From Gemmatimonadaceae bacterium (GTDB lineage: Bacteria > Gemmatimonadota > Gemmatimonadetes > Gemmatimonadales > Gemmatimonadaceae), in NCBI GenBank assembly GCA_022843265.1, contig JALHNZ010000001.1:124001-188000 (forward strand): a stretch of 64,000 nucleotides of DNA, read 5' to 3'. Position 1 is the stretch's first letter; every line of letters begins with the position of its first letter. The notes beneath the pieces are model-generated. The model made no database searches. It saw nothing but the letters and a program-made list of their open reading frames with translations, and was not told the origin of the DNA. Shown in pieces: positions 27,060 to 36,557 of this stretch. Both the position numbers and the translations under genes were made by a program.

Positions 27060-27251
27060 ATGCACGAGAAGGACCAGATCGCCAGTGCCCCCCGCTATCC
27101 CACCGGTCGTGGATATGGTCACGACCTGATGCGCGGAGGGGAGGTGTTCGGTGGGTATGGCTATGCCGAACGCCCTGAGTACGAACGTCGACGCGGTGAG
27201 CAGAGTGCCGCCGCCGACCCGCTGCCCCCGCCCGACACGCCCGCCAGCTGA
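27060..27251 (+). CDS. Small Gly/Tyr-rich hypothetical protein
   Basis: A 63-aa protein with a strong ribosome-binding sequence (GGAGG, 8 bases before the ATG), which argues that it is real. The sequence is polar and probably disordered: MHEKDQIASAPRYPTGRGYG, then GGEVFGGYGYAERPEYERRR, ending in a proline-rich tail DPLPPPDTPAS. There is no signal peptide, helix or known domain. It is divergent from typA, with a 127-base shared upstream region, and is followed by a strong hairpin. Function unknown. Confidence 0.7.
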   Translation: MHEKDQIASAPRYPTGRGYGHDLMRGGEVFGGYGYAERPEYERRRGEQSAAADPLPPPDTPAS

Positions 27252-27270
27252 GCACACCACCCCGCGGTCA

Positions 27271-27308
27271 GAAAACGCCCCGCAACGTCTGGATACGTTG
27301 CGGGGCGT
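27271..27308 (-). terminator. Terminator between pdxA and small gene
   Basis: A perfect 14-base-pair stem (ACGCCCCGCAACGT at 27275-27288 with ACGTTGCGGGGCGT at 27295-27308) and six-base loop. On the minus strand it is followed by TTTTC, so it is a good terminator for pdxA, whose stop is 8 bases away. On the plus strand it could also end the 63-aa gene, though its U-tract there is weak. Confidence 0.85.
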
Positions 27309-27315
27309 TGTGTAG

Positions 27316-28230
27316 TCAGGGGGGAGACCGCCGCACAATCGATGCCGCCAAACGGACCGCCTCGCGAAAACTCGATGGATCAGCGAGGCCCTTGCCTGCG
27401 ATGTCAATCGCGGTGCCATGATCCGGCGACGTGCGGGGAAACGGCAACCCCAACGTGATGTTCACCCCGCTGCCGAACGACGCAACCTTAATGGCCGTCA
27501 TGCCGACGTCGTGCACTGGAGCCAGCACCGCATCAAACTCGCCGCGCATCGCGCGTACGAACACGGTGTCGGCAGGAAACGGACCGGCAATACCCGCCGC
27601 ACGCGCAGCGGGTGCCAGCACGGTGTCGTCTTCATTGCCAAAACGTCCGCCGTCACCGAGATGCGGATTCAGTCCGCACAACGCCAGTCGGGGCTCGGCA
27701 ATGTTGAACACCTGCTGCAAGCCAGTGCGCGTGCGTTCGGCTGTTCCCACAATGAGCGCATGCGTGGTTGCATCCGACACATCGCGCAGCGGAATGTGTG
27801 TCGTGACCAGCACAACGCGGAGCCGATCACTCGCCAGCATCATGGTGGTCTCGCAGCCCGTCAGCGCGGCGAGCATCTCGGTGTGACCGGGATAGTCGTA
27901 GCCGCCGTCGGAGAGCGCACGTTTGTCGATGGGCGCAGTGACAATGCCGCTGACTGTTTCAGATAACGCGAGCGCAACGGCGCGTTCAATCGCTCGACCG
28001 GAAAAGCTGCCGGCCTGCGCGCGATCGGCGTTTTCATCACCGCTGGGATTCCACTCGCCGAGCGACTCATGCACGGCGCAGGTGGCTTGCGAGGGACCAA
28101 TCACCATCGGCGAAATGTCATCACCACCTACGAGGTCACGCCAGACCGCTGGCTCCAACACACTGGCCACGAGCTCCGGACCGATGCCGCGTGGATCACC
28201 AAGCGTGAGTGCCAGAACACGACGGCGCAT
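27316..28230 (-). CDS. pdxA: 4-hydroxythreonine-4-phosphate dehydrogenase (PdxA family)
   Basis: A 304-aa NAD-dependent metal enzyme of pyridoxal-phosphate synthesis. It has LALTLGDPRGIGPELV at the start, CGLNPHLGDGGRFGNED, SGVNITLGLPFPRTSPDHG and AIDIAGKGLADPSS. The three metal-ligand histidine positions are kept (TTHIPL, PVHDVG, SPDHGTA). The usual YHDQG reads VHDVG and the usual AGE after NPH reads LGD, so the substrate pocket is not quite standard; a PdxA-like side branch is possible. It lies 34 bases downstream of the first parvulin gene and may be cotranscribed. Confidence 0.88.
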   Translation of the reverse strand: MRRRVLALTLGDPRGIGPELVASVLEPAVWRDLVGGDDISPMVIGPSQATCAVHESLGEWNPSGDENADRAQAGSFSGRAIERAVALALSETVSGIVTAPIDKRALSDGGYDYPGHTEMLAALTGCETTMMLASDRLRVVLVTTHIPLRDVSDATTHALIVGTAERTRTGLQQVFNIAEPRLALCGLNPHLGDGGRFGNEDDTVLAPAARAAGIAGPFPADTVFVRAMRGEFDAVLAPVHDVGMTAIKVASFGSGVNITLGLPFPRTSPDHGTAIDIAGKGLADPSSFREAVRLAASIVRRSPP

Positions 28231-28264
28231 GCTTACCTGACGAGACGCTCGTCGCGCCGCCGCA

Positions 28265-29647
28265 TCAGAAACGCACAGACACGTATGTCTGCTTGCGCAT
28301 GGCGTCGAGCATGCGACGGAAGCTGTACGCTTCTTGCATGCTGCGCCGCAAGTTTCGGCGCGCTTCGTCCAGGCTCATTTTGCCCGCGGGTTGCATGCGT
28401 GTGAGGCGCAGCACCACAAACTTGCGCGTGCCGGACGCCTGATCTTCAATCGCAAACGGGCCGATAAGCGTACCTACCGGAGACGAACCGATCGCGGTCG
28501 CGTACGCCGGTGGAAGATCTGATGCCGCGACTTCCGGAATGATCGCATCTTCGCCGCTGCGTTCGTCATGATAGCGCGTGCGCAGGGAGTCAAAGGACAA
28601 TCCACTGTCCCACTGTGCGCGCACGCTGTCCGCAATCTGCGTTGCCCTGAGTTCGTCGGCAGAATCCGTGGCCGCACGAATGAGAATGTGGCGTGCCTTG
28701 ACTTCAGCCGGTTGCACACGATCCACGCGAATGAGATGCCAGCCGTAGCGTGACTCAACAGGAGGACTGACCACGCCCGGATTCAGCATGAACATCACAC
28801 GGTCGAACTCCGGCACCATGTTGCCGCGACGATTCCACCCCAGATCTCCACCGTTCTCGGCCGATCCGTCCTGCGAAAACTTGCGTGCCGCTTCTTCGAA
28901 CTCAGACGGCTTGTCCTGCAAGGCGAGGAATAAGGAATCGATCAGGCTCCGGGCACGCTTGCGTGACTCTTCGCCCGGCACGGTTGGAACCACGATCTGC
29001 TGGAAGCCCAACATTGCCGGACGATCGGGCAACTGATCACCCATTTTTTCCATCTCGGCATTCACATCCTTCTCGCTCACGTTCACCGTCACGAACTTTC
29101 CGTTCCGACGCAGCTCGGCAATGTACGTCTCCTGCATCTGCCGACGCCGGATTTCGATCACCTGCTTTTCGCGATAGTCGTCGGGCGTACCAAAGCCAGC
29201 TTCGACGAGCGCGTCGCGATACTCTTTGTCCGTGGGGAAATTGCCGCGCACCTTGGCGATTTGAGCATCGGCCAACTGCTGAATCTCAAGCTCGTCAATC
29301 ACCAGCGACGTGTCCTTTTCGGCGCGCTGAATCAGCACTTCCACATCGATGAGCTGATCAAGTACAGCGCGCTGCAGAGTTCGACGCTCGGCCGAATCGG
29401 GCGGCATTGGTGTTTGCTGCGCCGCAAGCGCTGCTTCGATATCCGAAACGAGGATCACCTTGGCGCCGACAACGGCCGCGATGCGGTCGAGCGGCAGGGC
29501 GCCAAGACTTGGGGCGCCTGGCGCGCGTTGCACAGGATCCTGTGCGCCAGCCGCCGCACTGGCTCCACCGAGCAGCGCGACAGCACCCAAACCAATCGTG
29601 AAATGTCGAGCAGAGCGAAAGAACATGCGAGTCTGAAAACGAGTCAT
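28265..29647 (-). CDS. surA: SurA-like periplasmic parvulin isomerase
   Basis: An exported peptidyl-prolyl isomerase/chaperone of 460 aa (ATG at 29647; ATG at 29626 also possible), with a signal peptide ending near AAGAQ. The N-terminal helical chaperone part (AVVGAKVILVSDIEAAL, LDQLIDVEVLIQRAEKD) is followed by two parvulin domains. The first contains KFSQDGSAENGGDLGWNRRG and YGWHLIRVDRVQPAEVKARH; the second lies between ARHILIRAATDS and KFVVLRLTRMQP and is more degenerate. It probably escorts outer-membrane proteins, such as the TonB receptors, through the periplasm. It sits between pdxA and a second parvulin gene, and mfd lies further upstream. pdxA next to surA is a known association. Confidence 0.9.
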   Translation of the reverse strand: MTRFQTRMFFRSARHFTIGLGAVALLGGASAAAGAQDPVQRAPGAPSLGALPLDRIAAVVGAKVILVSDIEAALAAQQTPMPPDSAERRTLQRAVLDQLIDVEVLIQRAEKDTSLVIDELEIQQLADAQIAKVRGNFPTDKEYRDALVEAGFGTPDDYREKQVIEIRRRQMQETYIAELRRNGKFVTVNVSEKDVNAEMEKMGDQLPDRPAMLGFQQIVVPTVPGEESRKRARSLIDSLFLALQDKPSEFEEAARKFSQDGSAENGGDLGWNRRGNMVPEFDRVMFMLNPGVVSPPVESRYGWHLIRVDRVQPAEVKARHILIRAATDSADELRATQIADSVRAQWDSGLSFDSLRTRYHDERSGEDAIIPEVAASDLPPAYATAIGSSPVGTLIGPFAIEDQASGTRKFVVLRLTRMQPAGKMSLDEARRNLRRSMQEAYSFRRMLDAMRKQTYVSVRF

Positions 29648-29706
29648 GAGGGAGAATCTACCCAGATACGACACCGCGCGGCAGCAAAACGTGCCCAGAA
29701 CGCATC

Positions 29707-29731
29707 AGGGACCGCCTGATGGGCGGCCCCT
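29707..29731 (-). terminator. Possible weak terminator between parvulin genes
   Basis: AGGGACCGCC and GGCGGCCCCT form a 10-base stem with one mismatch and a five-base loop, 27 bases after the stop of the lipoprotein parvulin gene. No clear U-tract follows, so it may only attenuate or protect the message end. Confidence 0.4.
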
Positions 29732-29757
29732 GCGCGTTCTTCACTGCGTAACCCGCG

Positions 29758-31191
29758 TTAGTTCGACGGCGGCGGCGTGGTGCCGCTGTCGGTGGGCAGC
29801 GGCGTGCTCATGCCGGGAACGGCTGGCGGCGCCGCTGAGTCTGTCGCAGCCCGAAGCGCCTTGGCAGCTTCGACGGCACGCTCGAGACCAACGTCATTGA
29901 TGTTGAACGTGTACTTGGACTGCAGCGCGCGAGCGACCGGGTACGCGACATCGGCGAACTGCACTTCGTTCTTGACGAGCTTCTGGAAATACGCGTTGAT
30001 GCGACCGCCCACGAGCGTCTCACGCTCCGCGGGGGTTTTGGCTGAATCGCTGAGCGAAGCCGGCTCAACACCCATGGTGGTCCACGCCATGGTGAGGTTG
30101 TTGCGGAACGCCATGCGGAGATTGGTGAGCTCCGCCGTGTCGACGGCAATCTTTGCACTGTCGGCCATCTTGAGCAGCAGTTCATTGCGAACGATCTGAT
30201 CCACGAACTTTTCCGCGATGCTGTCGGGCGCCGAAATGAGCTGTGGACGCAGCTGTGCCTGCGGCGGGTACGCCGCCACCCAATCCGCGAGACGCGCGGC
30301 GGTCAGCTTGCCGCCCTTGAACTCGGCCAAGGTCGAGTTGTTGGTGCGAAAGCCAAGGGGATTGCGCGCAATGTCCTTGACCGTGCCAGCCGCGTTGTCG
30401 CTCAACTTCACGCCGGCCGCCTGCTCCATCTTGGCCAGGTAGAGGCTCTCTGCCACCACCATGCCACGCTGATTCGCCTGCGCCTCAACTTCACCGGCCA
30501 CTTCCGAGTACGGCTTGCGATAGATCACGTGAAAGCCAAACGACGTGCGCACGACCGGCGAGATTTCGCCTGGCTTAAGCGCCAACACTGCCGTTTCGAA
30601 GTCAGCAACCATGGCGCCCTTGGGGAACACGCCGAGGTCTCCGCCACGATCGCCGGCTCCGGGCTCATCGCTGCGCGCCGCGAGGCGCACAAAGTTTGCC
30701 GGTGTAGCTTCAGCGCGAATGCCCTCCGCCTTCTTGCGCGCGGCTTCAACGGCCGGACCTTCCGCGTCCTGCGCTACCTGCACGAGGATGTGACGAGCGG
30801 ACATCAACTCACCGCTGTCGTAGCGCGCCTGCGCGGAAACACTCGTATCGGGCGCCCACGACTTGGAGACCTGCTCATAGAGCGTCTTCACGCGCATGTT
30901 GTCGATGGCCGACCACAGTCCCGCGTCCATTTCGGCGGGGCTCGCGACGGTGTCACCGCGCGCGGCGGCGATTCCGGCCAGCTGGTAATTCACCCAAAGC
31001 TCCGCAATGCTGCGCGCGACTTCGGTTTCCAGCGGCGCCTGCGACGTGCTCATGATTTCGGCGAGCTGCGTCGTGGTGAGCTCCTGCGTACCAACTTTGG
31101 CAGCCGTATCCGCGCCACCATCTGCACCACACGCTGCTGCAATGGTCGCAGCGGCGAAAACCGCCACAACAGGAACACGATACCGTTTCAT
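29758..31191 (-). CDS. Parvulin-type isomerase lipoprotein
   Basis: A second exported peptidyl-prolyl isomerase (477 aa). The ATG at 31191 has GGAG eight bases upstream and gives MKRYRVPVVAVFAAATIAAA followed by the lipobox cysteine (AAAC). A single parvulin domain sits at about residues 125-230 (ELMSARHILVQVAQDAEG, DEPGAGDRGGDLGVFPKG, VVRTSFGFHVIYRKP). A long helical C-terminal region and a Pro/Thr-rich end follow. It resembles PrsA/PpiD-type foldases but is lipid-anchored. It would act in the periplasm alongside the SurA-like protein encoded next to it. Confidence 0.88.
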   Translation of the reverse strand: MKRYRVPVVAVFAAATIAAACGADGGADTAAKVGTQELTTTQLAEIMSTSQAPLETEVARSIAELWVNYQLAGIAAARGDTVASPAEMDAGLWSAIDNMRVKTLYEQVSKSWAPDTSVSAQARYDSGELMSARHILVQVAQDAEGPAVEAARKKAEGIRAEATPANFVRLAARSDEPGAGDRGGDLGVFPKGAMVADFETAVLALKPGEISPVVRTSFGFHVIYRKPYSEVAGEVEAQANQRGMVVAESLYLAKMEQAAGVKLSDNAAGTVKDIARNPLGFRTNNSTLAEFKGGKLTAARLADWVAAYPPQAQLRPQLISAPDSIAEKFVDQIVRNELLLKMADSAKIAVDTAELTNLRMAFRNNLTMAWTTMGVEPASLSDSAKTPAERETLVGGRINAYFQKLVKNEVQFADVAYPVARALQSKYTFNINDVGLERAVEAAKALRAATDSAAPPAVPGMSTPLPTDSGTTPPPSN

Positions 31192-31285
31192 CGACACAAC
31201 TCCGAATTCCGGGGATTGGGCGGGACAGGCCGCGCCCGACCACTAAGGCCCGTGGTGGGAAAGGACGTACACTGAATTGAACAGA

Positions 31286-34200
31286 TCACACGTTCAGCGC
31301 GCGCAAAGCACGCACCAAACCGTCGAGCATTTCCGCGCCGCCGAGCCGGGTAAGTTTGAGCGCAAGCGGATTGGTCCGCCGCACATCTACCTGAAACTGC
31401 ACGTCGTGGAAGGCGGCGGAGAGCCCCTTGAGTCGAGGCACCGCATCGGCGCGAAAGTTAACACGGGCATCGGACCCTCGCACAAGCACCCCGTCCACTC
31501 CGATCGCCGCTCCGAGCACACGCAACAGCGTGCTGGCAAAGAGGCTCTCGGCCGGCGGCGGCAGCGGACCAAAGCGGTCCCGGGTCTCGGCCCGAAGTTC
31601 GTCGATCGCGCCGGCCGTGCGACACGCCGTCAGCCGGCGATAGATGTCGAGCTTGGCGTCCTGGGCCGGAATAAAGTCGTCCGGCAGATAGGCGGGTTGA
31701 TCCAGCGAGACATCGGCCGGTACAAAAGGCCGGGCGCCATCTTCCTGCGACAACTGCCGGACCGTCTCGTCGAGCAACCTGAGGTACAAGTCGAAGCCCA
31801 CCGAATGCACAAAGCCCGACTGCTCGGCGCCAAGCAGGTTGCCCGCCCCGCGCAGCTCCATGTCCTTGAGGGCCACTCGATAGCCAGAACCCAGTTCCGT
31901 GTGATGCTCTAGGACCTGCAGGCGGCGCTCGGCATCGATATCGATCTGATCCGGTGCAATCAGATAACAGTACGCGCGGCGATGCGAGCGACCCACACGT
32001 CCACGAAGCTGGTAGAGTTGCGCCAGGCCGAAATGATCGGCGCGGTTCACGAACATGGTGTTCGCGTTCGGCACGTCGAGGCCACTCTCCACGATCAGCG
32101 TGGACACCAGAATATCGACCTCGCCCGACACGAACTTTTTCATGACTGCTTCGAGCTCGCGCTCCTTCATTTGCCCGTGGCCCACGGCAATGCGCGCGCG
32201 TGGCACAAGCCGCTGCAGGTGATCGGCGATCGCAACGATGGTTTCAATGCGATTGTGCACAAAGAACACCTGTCCGCCGCGATCGAGCTCGCGCGAGATG
32301 CCCTCCTCAAGCAAACCATCGTCCCACGGCTCCACAAACGTGAGAACGGGCGACCGATCGCGTGGCGCGGTCTGCATGAGCGTCATGTCGCGCAAACCCG
32401 CCAGCGATTGATGCAGCGTACGCGGAATCGGGGTGGCCGTCAGCGTGAGCACGTCGGTCTCAAGCTTGAGTTGCTTGAGACGCTCTTTGTGCTTTACGCC
32501 AAAGCGATGTTCTTCGTCAACGACAATTAATCCGAGACGTGAGAACGACACATCGGGCGACAGCAGTCGATGCGTACCGATCACGATGTCGATCTTGCCA
32601 GACTTGAGCGCGTCAACAACGGCCGATTGCTCCTTGGCCGTTTGAAAACGTGACATGACTTCCACGCGAACCGGGAAGTCGGCCAGTCGATCGCTGAAGC
32701 TGCGTCCGTGCTGCTCGGCCAGAATCGTTGTTGGCACGAGCACCGCCACTTGCCGCCCGTTCTGCACCGCCTTGAACGCGGCGCGGATGGCGATTTCCGT
32801 TTTGCCGTACCCCACATCACCCACCAGCAAACGATCCATTGGGCGCTCGCCTTCCATATCGCGCTTGACATCATCGGTCGCCTTGCGCTGATCGGGCGTG
32901 TCTTCGAACAAGAATGAACTTTCGAGTTGACGCTGCCACGCGCCATCGGCCGAGTGAGCGGGCCGCGCGGCGACTTTGCGACGGGCGTACAGCTCAAGGA
33001 GCTCCTGCGTCATTTCGAAAATTGCCGCGCGCGTTTTGTCGCGCTGCTGCGCCCACTTCTTGCCGCCAAGTCGGTGCAGGCGCGGCGGCGGCATATCGCC
33101 ACCGAGATCGCTGGCCGAACGATAGCGTTCGATCTGATCAATGCGGTATAACGGAATGTTCAGGCGATCGCCGCCCTCGTATTCGATGACCGCGGCTTCA
33201 ATGGTCTGTTCGCGAAAGAAGACGCGCTCGATACCACGGTAAATGCCGATGCCGTGCTCAAGATGCACGACATAGTCACCAATCTTGAGGGCGCCAATGG
33301 TATCGAGTGCGGCGCCCGTGCCGTAGCGTCGCGCACGACGCAGGCGACGATCACGACGGAAAATTTCGTGGTCGGTGAGCACGCGCAAACGCCCCGGCAC
33401 GACAAATCCACCGTCGAGCACACCAATCGTGAGCGCGGCCGGTGTGGGGCCGTCTTCACCCAGCAGTTCATCAAGACGCTCGGACTGACCGGCGTTGTCG
33501 CACAGAATCACCGTGGGCAACCCGTCGCGCACCAATCGGCGCAAGACGCGCAAATCACGCGAGATGGACTCCGGCGCGCTCAACGCAAAACGAACGTCTG
33601 GCCTGAGAACCTCATCTGATGCCTGCGCAACCGGTGCGTCTTCATCATCACGCGACCGGCGAACGGGCCTGGTACTCGAGGCGGTGGCAGAACCAACCAC
33701 ACGAAGCGTACTGAATCGGGAAAGTGCGCCGCTTATTTCGTGCGGGCTGCGAAAGAGCACGTCGCGCGGCGGCGCTTCTTCGCCCCGACGCCGCGCAAGC
33801 TCGATGTGGTGCGCGCTTTCATCCCATGTACGCTGCAGTTCCGGCCGCACTGACGTGCCCGCGGGCAGCACGACGATGGTATCCGGCCCGAACAGCTCGA
33901 CGAGCGACACACGCTCCGTGCCGCCCTCCATTTCTTTTACACGCCCGTCAACCGGCAGAACGAGCGCAAACTGCGCCGGTCGCGTGGTTCGCTGCGTGTT
34001 CAGATCAAAATGGCGAAGCTCCGTGATTTCATTGCCCCAGAACTCGAGGCGCACCGGCTCCGCCATGCCAAAGCTGTACACATCAAAAATTCCGCCGCGC
34101 ACCGAAAACTGCGCGACATCCTCAACCATTGACACCCGCTCAAAACCAATCGATTCCAGATGCGCCGCGAGATCCTCGGGACGGCGCACGTCTCCCTTAC

Positions 34201-34630
34201 GCAGCTCCACGCGCGCACCGCGTAACGCACCAGGCAGCGCGGTACGCTCGAGCAACGCGCGAGACGTCGTCAGCATGACGCGCACATCGCCGCGCCCCAG
34301 GCGTTCCAGCGTTTCCACGCGCTCACCGGCGACTTCGGCGTGCGGCTCCACCTCGCCGAACCCTTCACGCGGCGGATAGAGCGCGACGGGCACATCGTCG
34401 ACCAGCGTTTGCAGATCGGCCAGCCAGCGTTCCGCTTCAGCCAGCTGATCGGCCACAACCACGAACGCGCGCTGCGGCAGCGCGCGCGCGAGGGCAGCGA
34501 CCAGCACCGCATCGGCCGAGCCAACGAGTCCGCCAATACGAAGCTCGTGTCCGGCGGCCGGTAGCTGATCACGAGTTTCATGAAACGCTGGCAATCCGGC
34601 CAGCACATCGATCAAGCGAGGAAGCGCCAC
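31286..34630 (-). CDS. mfd: Transcription-repair coupling factor Mfd
   Basis: DNA translocase of 1114 aa that removes RNA polymerase stalled at lesions and recruits UvrA, whose gene is also in this window. The N-terminal UvrB-like module is followed by the RNA-polymerase-interacting domain near residue 455 (GDYVVHLEHGIGIYRG). The helicase core has Walker A LLVGDVGYGKTEIA near 603, DEEHRFGVK near 703, TATPIPRTL, and QLRGRVGRSHRRAYCYL. The C-terminal TRCF domain includes DFIPAQDAKLDIYRRL. The start codon is GTG at 34630. Length is slightly below the E. coli protein but complete. Confidence 0.97.
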   Translation of the reverse strand: MALPRLIDVLAGLPAFHETRDQLPAAGHELRIGGLVGSADAVLVAALARALPQRAFVVVADQLAEAERWLADLQTLVDDVPVALYPPREGFGEVEPHAEVAGERVETLERLGRGDVRVMLTTSRALLERTALPGALRGARVELRKGDVRRPEDLAAHLESIGFERVSMVEDVAQFSVRGGIFDVYSFGMAEPVRLEFWGNEITELRHFDLNTQRTTRPAQFALVLPVDGRVKEMEGGTERVSLVELFGPDTIVVLPAGTSVRPELQRTWDESAHHIELARRRGEEAPPRDVLFRSPHEISGALSRFSTLRVVGSATASSTRPVRRSRDDEDAPVAQASDEVLRPDVRFALSAPESISRDLRVLRRLVRDGLPTVILCDNAGQSERLDELLGEDGPTPAALTIGVLDGGFVVPGRLRVLTDHEIFRRDRRLRRARRYGTGAALDTIGALKIGDYVVHLEHGIGIYRGIERVFFREQTIEAAVIEYEGGDRLNIPLYRIDQIERYRSASDLGGDMPPPRLHRLGGKKWAQQRDKTRAAIFEMTQELLELYARRKVAARPAHSADGAWQRQLESSFLFEDTPDQRKATDDVKRDMEGERPMDRLLVGDVGYGKTEIAIRAAFKAVQNGRQVAVLVPTTILAEQHGRSFSDRLADFPVRVEVMSRFQTAKEQSAVVDALKSGKIDIVIGTHRLLSPDVSFSRLGLIVVDEEHRFGVKHKERLKQLKLETDVLTLTATPIPRTLHQSLAGLRDMTLMQTAPRDRSPVLTFVEPWDDGLLEEGISRELDRGGQVFFVHNRIETIVAIADHLQRLVPRARIAVGHGQMKERELEAVMKKFVSGEVDILVSTLIVESGLDVPNANTMFVNRADHFGLAQLYQLRGRVGRSHRRAYCYLIAPDQIDIDAERRLQVLEHHTELGSGYRVALKDMELRGAGNLLGAEQSGFVHSVGFDLYLRLLDETVRQLSQEDGARPFVPADVSLDQPAYLPDDFIPAQDAKLDIYRRLTACRTAGAIDELRAETRDRFGPLPPPAESLFASTLLRVLGAAIGVDGVLVRGSDARVNFRADAVPRLKGLSAAFHDVQFQVDVRRTNPLALKLTRLGGAEMLDGLVRALRALNV

Positions 34631-34664
34631 AGTCAGTTGCCCGGCAATCGAATCGTTGACCGAA

Positions 34665-36557
34665 TCACGCGTGCACCGGGTGTGATGTGCGAGGTGCGAA
34701 GACTCCCCGTGCGATCAGCGCTTCAGCGACCAGCGCAAGTGAAGCCAACAGAACAAGGGGCCACGTTAACGAGCGCCCGCCCGAGCGATCGAACACCGCT
34801 TCCGCAACATTTGCCGCACGCGGCTCCAACTGCACGTCGCTGCCAGCGATTCGGTCCTTCCAGATATCTCCACCCCACGCCGCCACGTCTGATTCCTCGA
34901 CTTCCGCGTTGACTACCAACGCGCCCACGGTGCGCGCATCTCGCCGAAAAAGGTAAACGCCGGTGGCCTCGGGCACGACGAGGCGGCCGCTACCGAGCGG
35001 TATCTGCGTGCCGTCCGGAAACCGCAGCGAATCTGCCTGCACCGGCATGGCGATCGTGTCATTCGGAGCCGCGGCCGCCAACGTAGCGCCATCGCTCAGC
35101 CGCTGCGTGACCACGTCACGCAGCCACGGCACGAAGGCGGCGAGTACGGGTGCGTTCGTCGCGGCGACATGCAGCGGCGATCCAATCAGCACGTAGTTGC
35201 TGCCGGCCACAATCCAGGGTTGCCCACCAGCGGTCGCAAGCACCACACCGGAATCTGCGGATGCCGAGGTCGCGACACGATCCAGTCGATATCGCATGGT
35301 GACACGTGTGCCTGAGAGATGTGCGCTCGGCTGCGGTTGTGCGTTCTGTAGCGCGTCGTCCACCAAAACGGTATCGCGACGCACCGCGCCAAATCTCCAG
35401 GGAATTCCGGCACGCTCAAGCGCACGATTTGCCGAGACGATCTGCAATGGGTCCAGCGGCGCGAGGCGAAGCGACGCGCGCGACACTTCGTCGACGGCGC
35501 TTGTTATTACCACCGACGCTCCCGAGGGCGATGCGCTGCGACGAAGGCGACCATCAGACACGAGTACATCAACCGCCGCGTCAACAAAGGGACCAGCCGA
35601 CGGCTGTACGACAACAGACGGCGGAGCACCGGAGAGCACCGCAAAAGCGCGTGCGTCGTTGCCAGGAAAGTCGTCCGCATCCATTTCAACACGCCCGGCC
35701 AGCCAACCCGAATCTTCGGCCTGCGCGACGACGGTGATCTGCTGCGGCGAGGAAAACTCCGACGCGGGTGCAACGCCACGAGACACGGTCCGATCGCCAA
35801 GAACCACGCGCCACGCGGCCGAGTCCGGCGCACTGAGCGAGATCACAAGTCGTCCCCCCGGTACCCATCGCGCAGGCTCAACCTGCACATCATGGACGAC
35901 GCGATTCGGCGGAATCGTGACGACGGGCGCGTGCACCACAACGGCGGTGTTGTTCACAGTGATCGCGGTGTCGAGTGCGGCATGCTGCCCGTCCGTGAGC
36001 ACGACCACGACTGGCGTACGCGGGGCACCCGCGGCAACTAATGCGGCGGCACGCCGAACCGCGCCGCTGAGATCACCAGCACCTGCCAATGGCTGCAGCT
36101 CGGCGATTTCGCGGTTCAGTGTGGCCCCGTCGCCGGCCACGACCATGCCGCCATTGGTGACAAGCCACGCGCGATCATCGGCCGAGAGTTGCGACGTCAC
36201 GCTTTGGGCCGCCTGCTGGAGTCTGGAGAGCATCGTGCTGCCATCAATCACAGCGCGCGTACTCATGGATTGGTCAAGCACGATCGCCACGGCAAGCGGC
36301 GGGTGTCCGGTTCCGCCGAGGCTCGCCATCGGACGCGCTGCCGCCGCAACGAGTGCGAGTACTGCCAACAGACGCAGCAGCAACAACAATCGATTACGCA
36401 CGGCGCGTTCGCGACTGTGTTCACGTTGCGTTTGCAACAGAAAACGCACGGCCGGGAACTCGACACGTCGCGTAACCCGACGTCGCAAGAGATGAACGAG
36501 CAGTGGCACACCAGCGAACGCCGCCAGTGTCAACAGCAACGGGGCAAGAAACGTCAC
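34665..36557 (-). CDS. BatA-like membrane protein with von Willebrand A domain
   Basis: A 630-aa membrane protein starting with GTG at 36557, which overlaps the DUF58 stop (GTGA). The BatA-type N terminus has a first helix (FLAPLLLTLAAFAGVPLLVH), the LLRRRVTRRVEFPAVRFL segment and a second helix (LLLLLRLLAVLALVAA). A vWA domain follows with a metal-site motif in AIVLDQSMSTRA. A long beta-rich region and a last helix near the C terminus (WPLVLLASLALVAEALI) complete it. Related proteins work with DUF58 and MoxR ATPases in envelope stress or chaperone systems. A MoxR gene is not in view. Confidence 0.87.
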   Translation of the reverse strand: MTFLAPLLLTLAAFAGVPLLVHLLRRRVTRRVEFPAVRFLLQTQREHSRERAVRNRLLLLLRLLAVLALVAAAARPMASLGGTGHPPLAVAIVLDQSMSTRAVIDGSTMLSRLQQAAQSVTSQLSADDRAWLVTNGGMVVAGDGATLNREIAELQPLAGAGDLSGAVRRAAALVAAGAPRTPVVVVLTDGQHAALDTAITVNNTAVVVHAPVVTIPPNRVVHDVQVEPARWVPGGRLVISLSAPDSAAWRVVLGDRTVSRGVAPASEFSSPQQITVVAQAEDSGWLAGRVEMDADDFPGNDARAFAVLSGAPPSVVVQPSAGPFVDAAVDVLVSDGRLRRSASPSGASVVITSAVDEVSRASLRLAPLDPLQIVSANRALERAGIPWRFGAVRRDTVLVDDALQNAQPQPSAHLSGTRVTMRYRLDRVATSASADSGVVLATAGGQPWIVAGSNYVLIGSPLHVAATNAPVLAAFVPWLRDVVTQRLSDGATLAAAAPNDTIAMPVQADSLRFPDGTQIPLGSGRLVVPEATGVYLFRRDARTVGALVVNAEVEESDVAAWGGDIWKDRIAGSDVQLEPRAANVAEAVFDRSGGRSLTWPLVLLASLALVAEALIARGVFAPRTSHPVHA

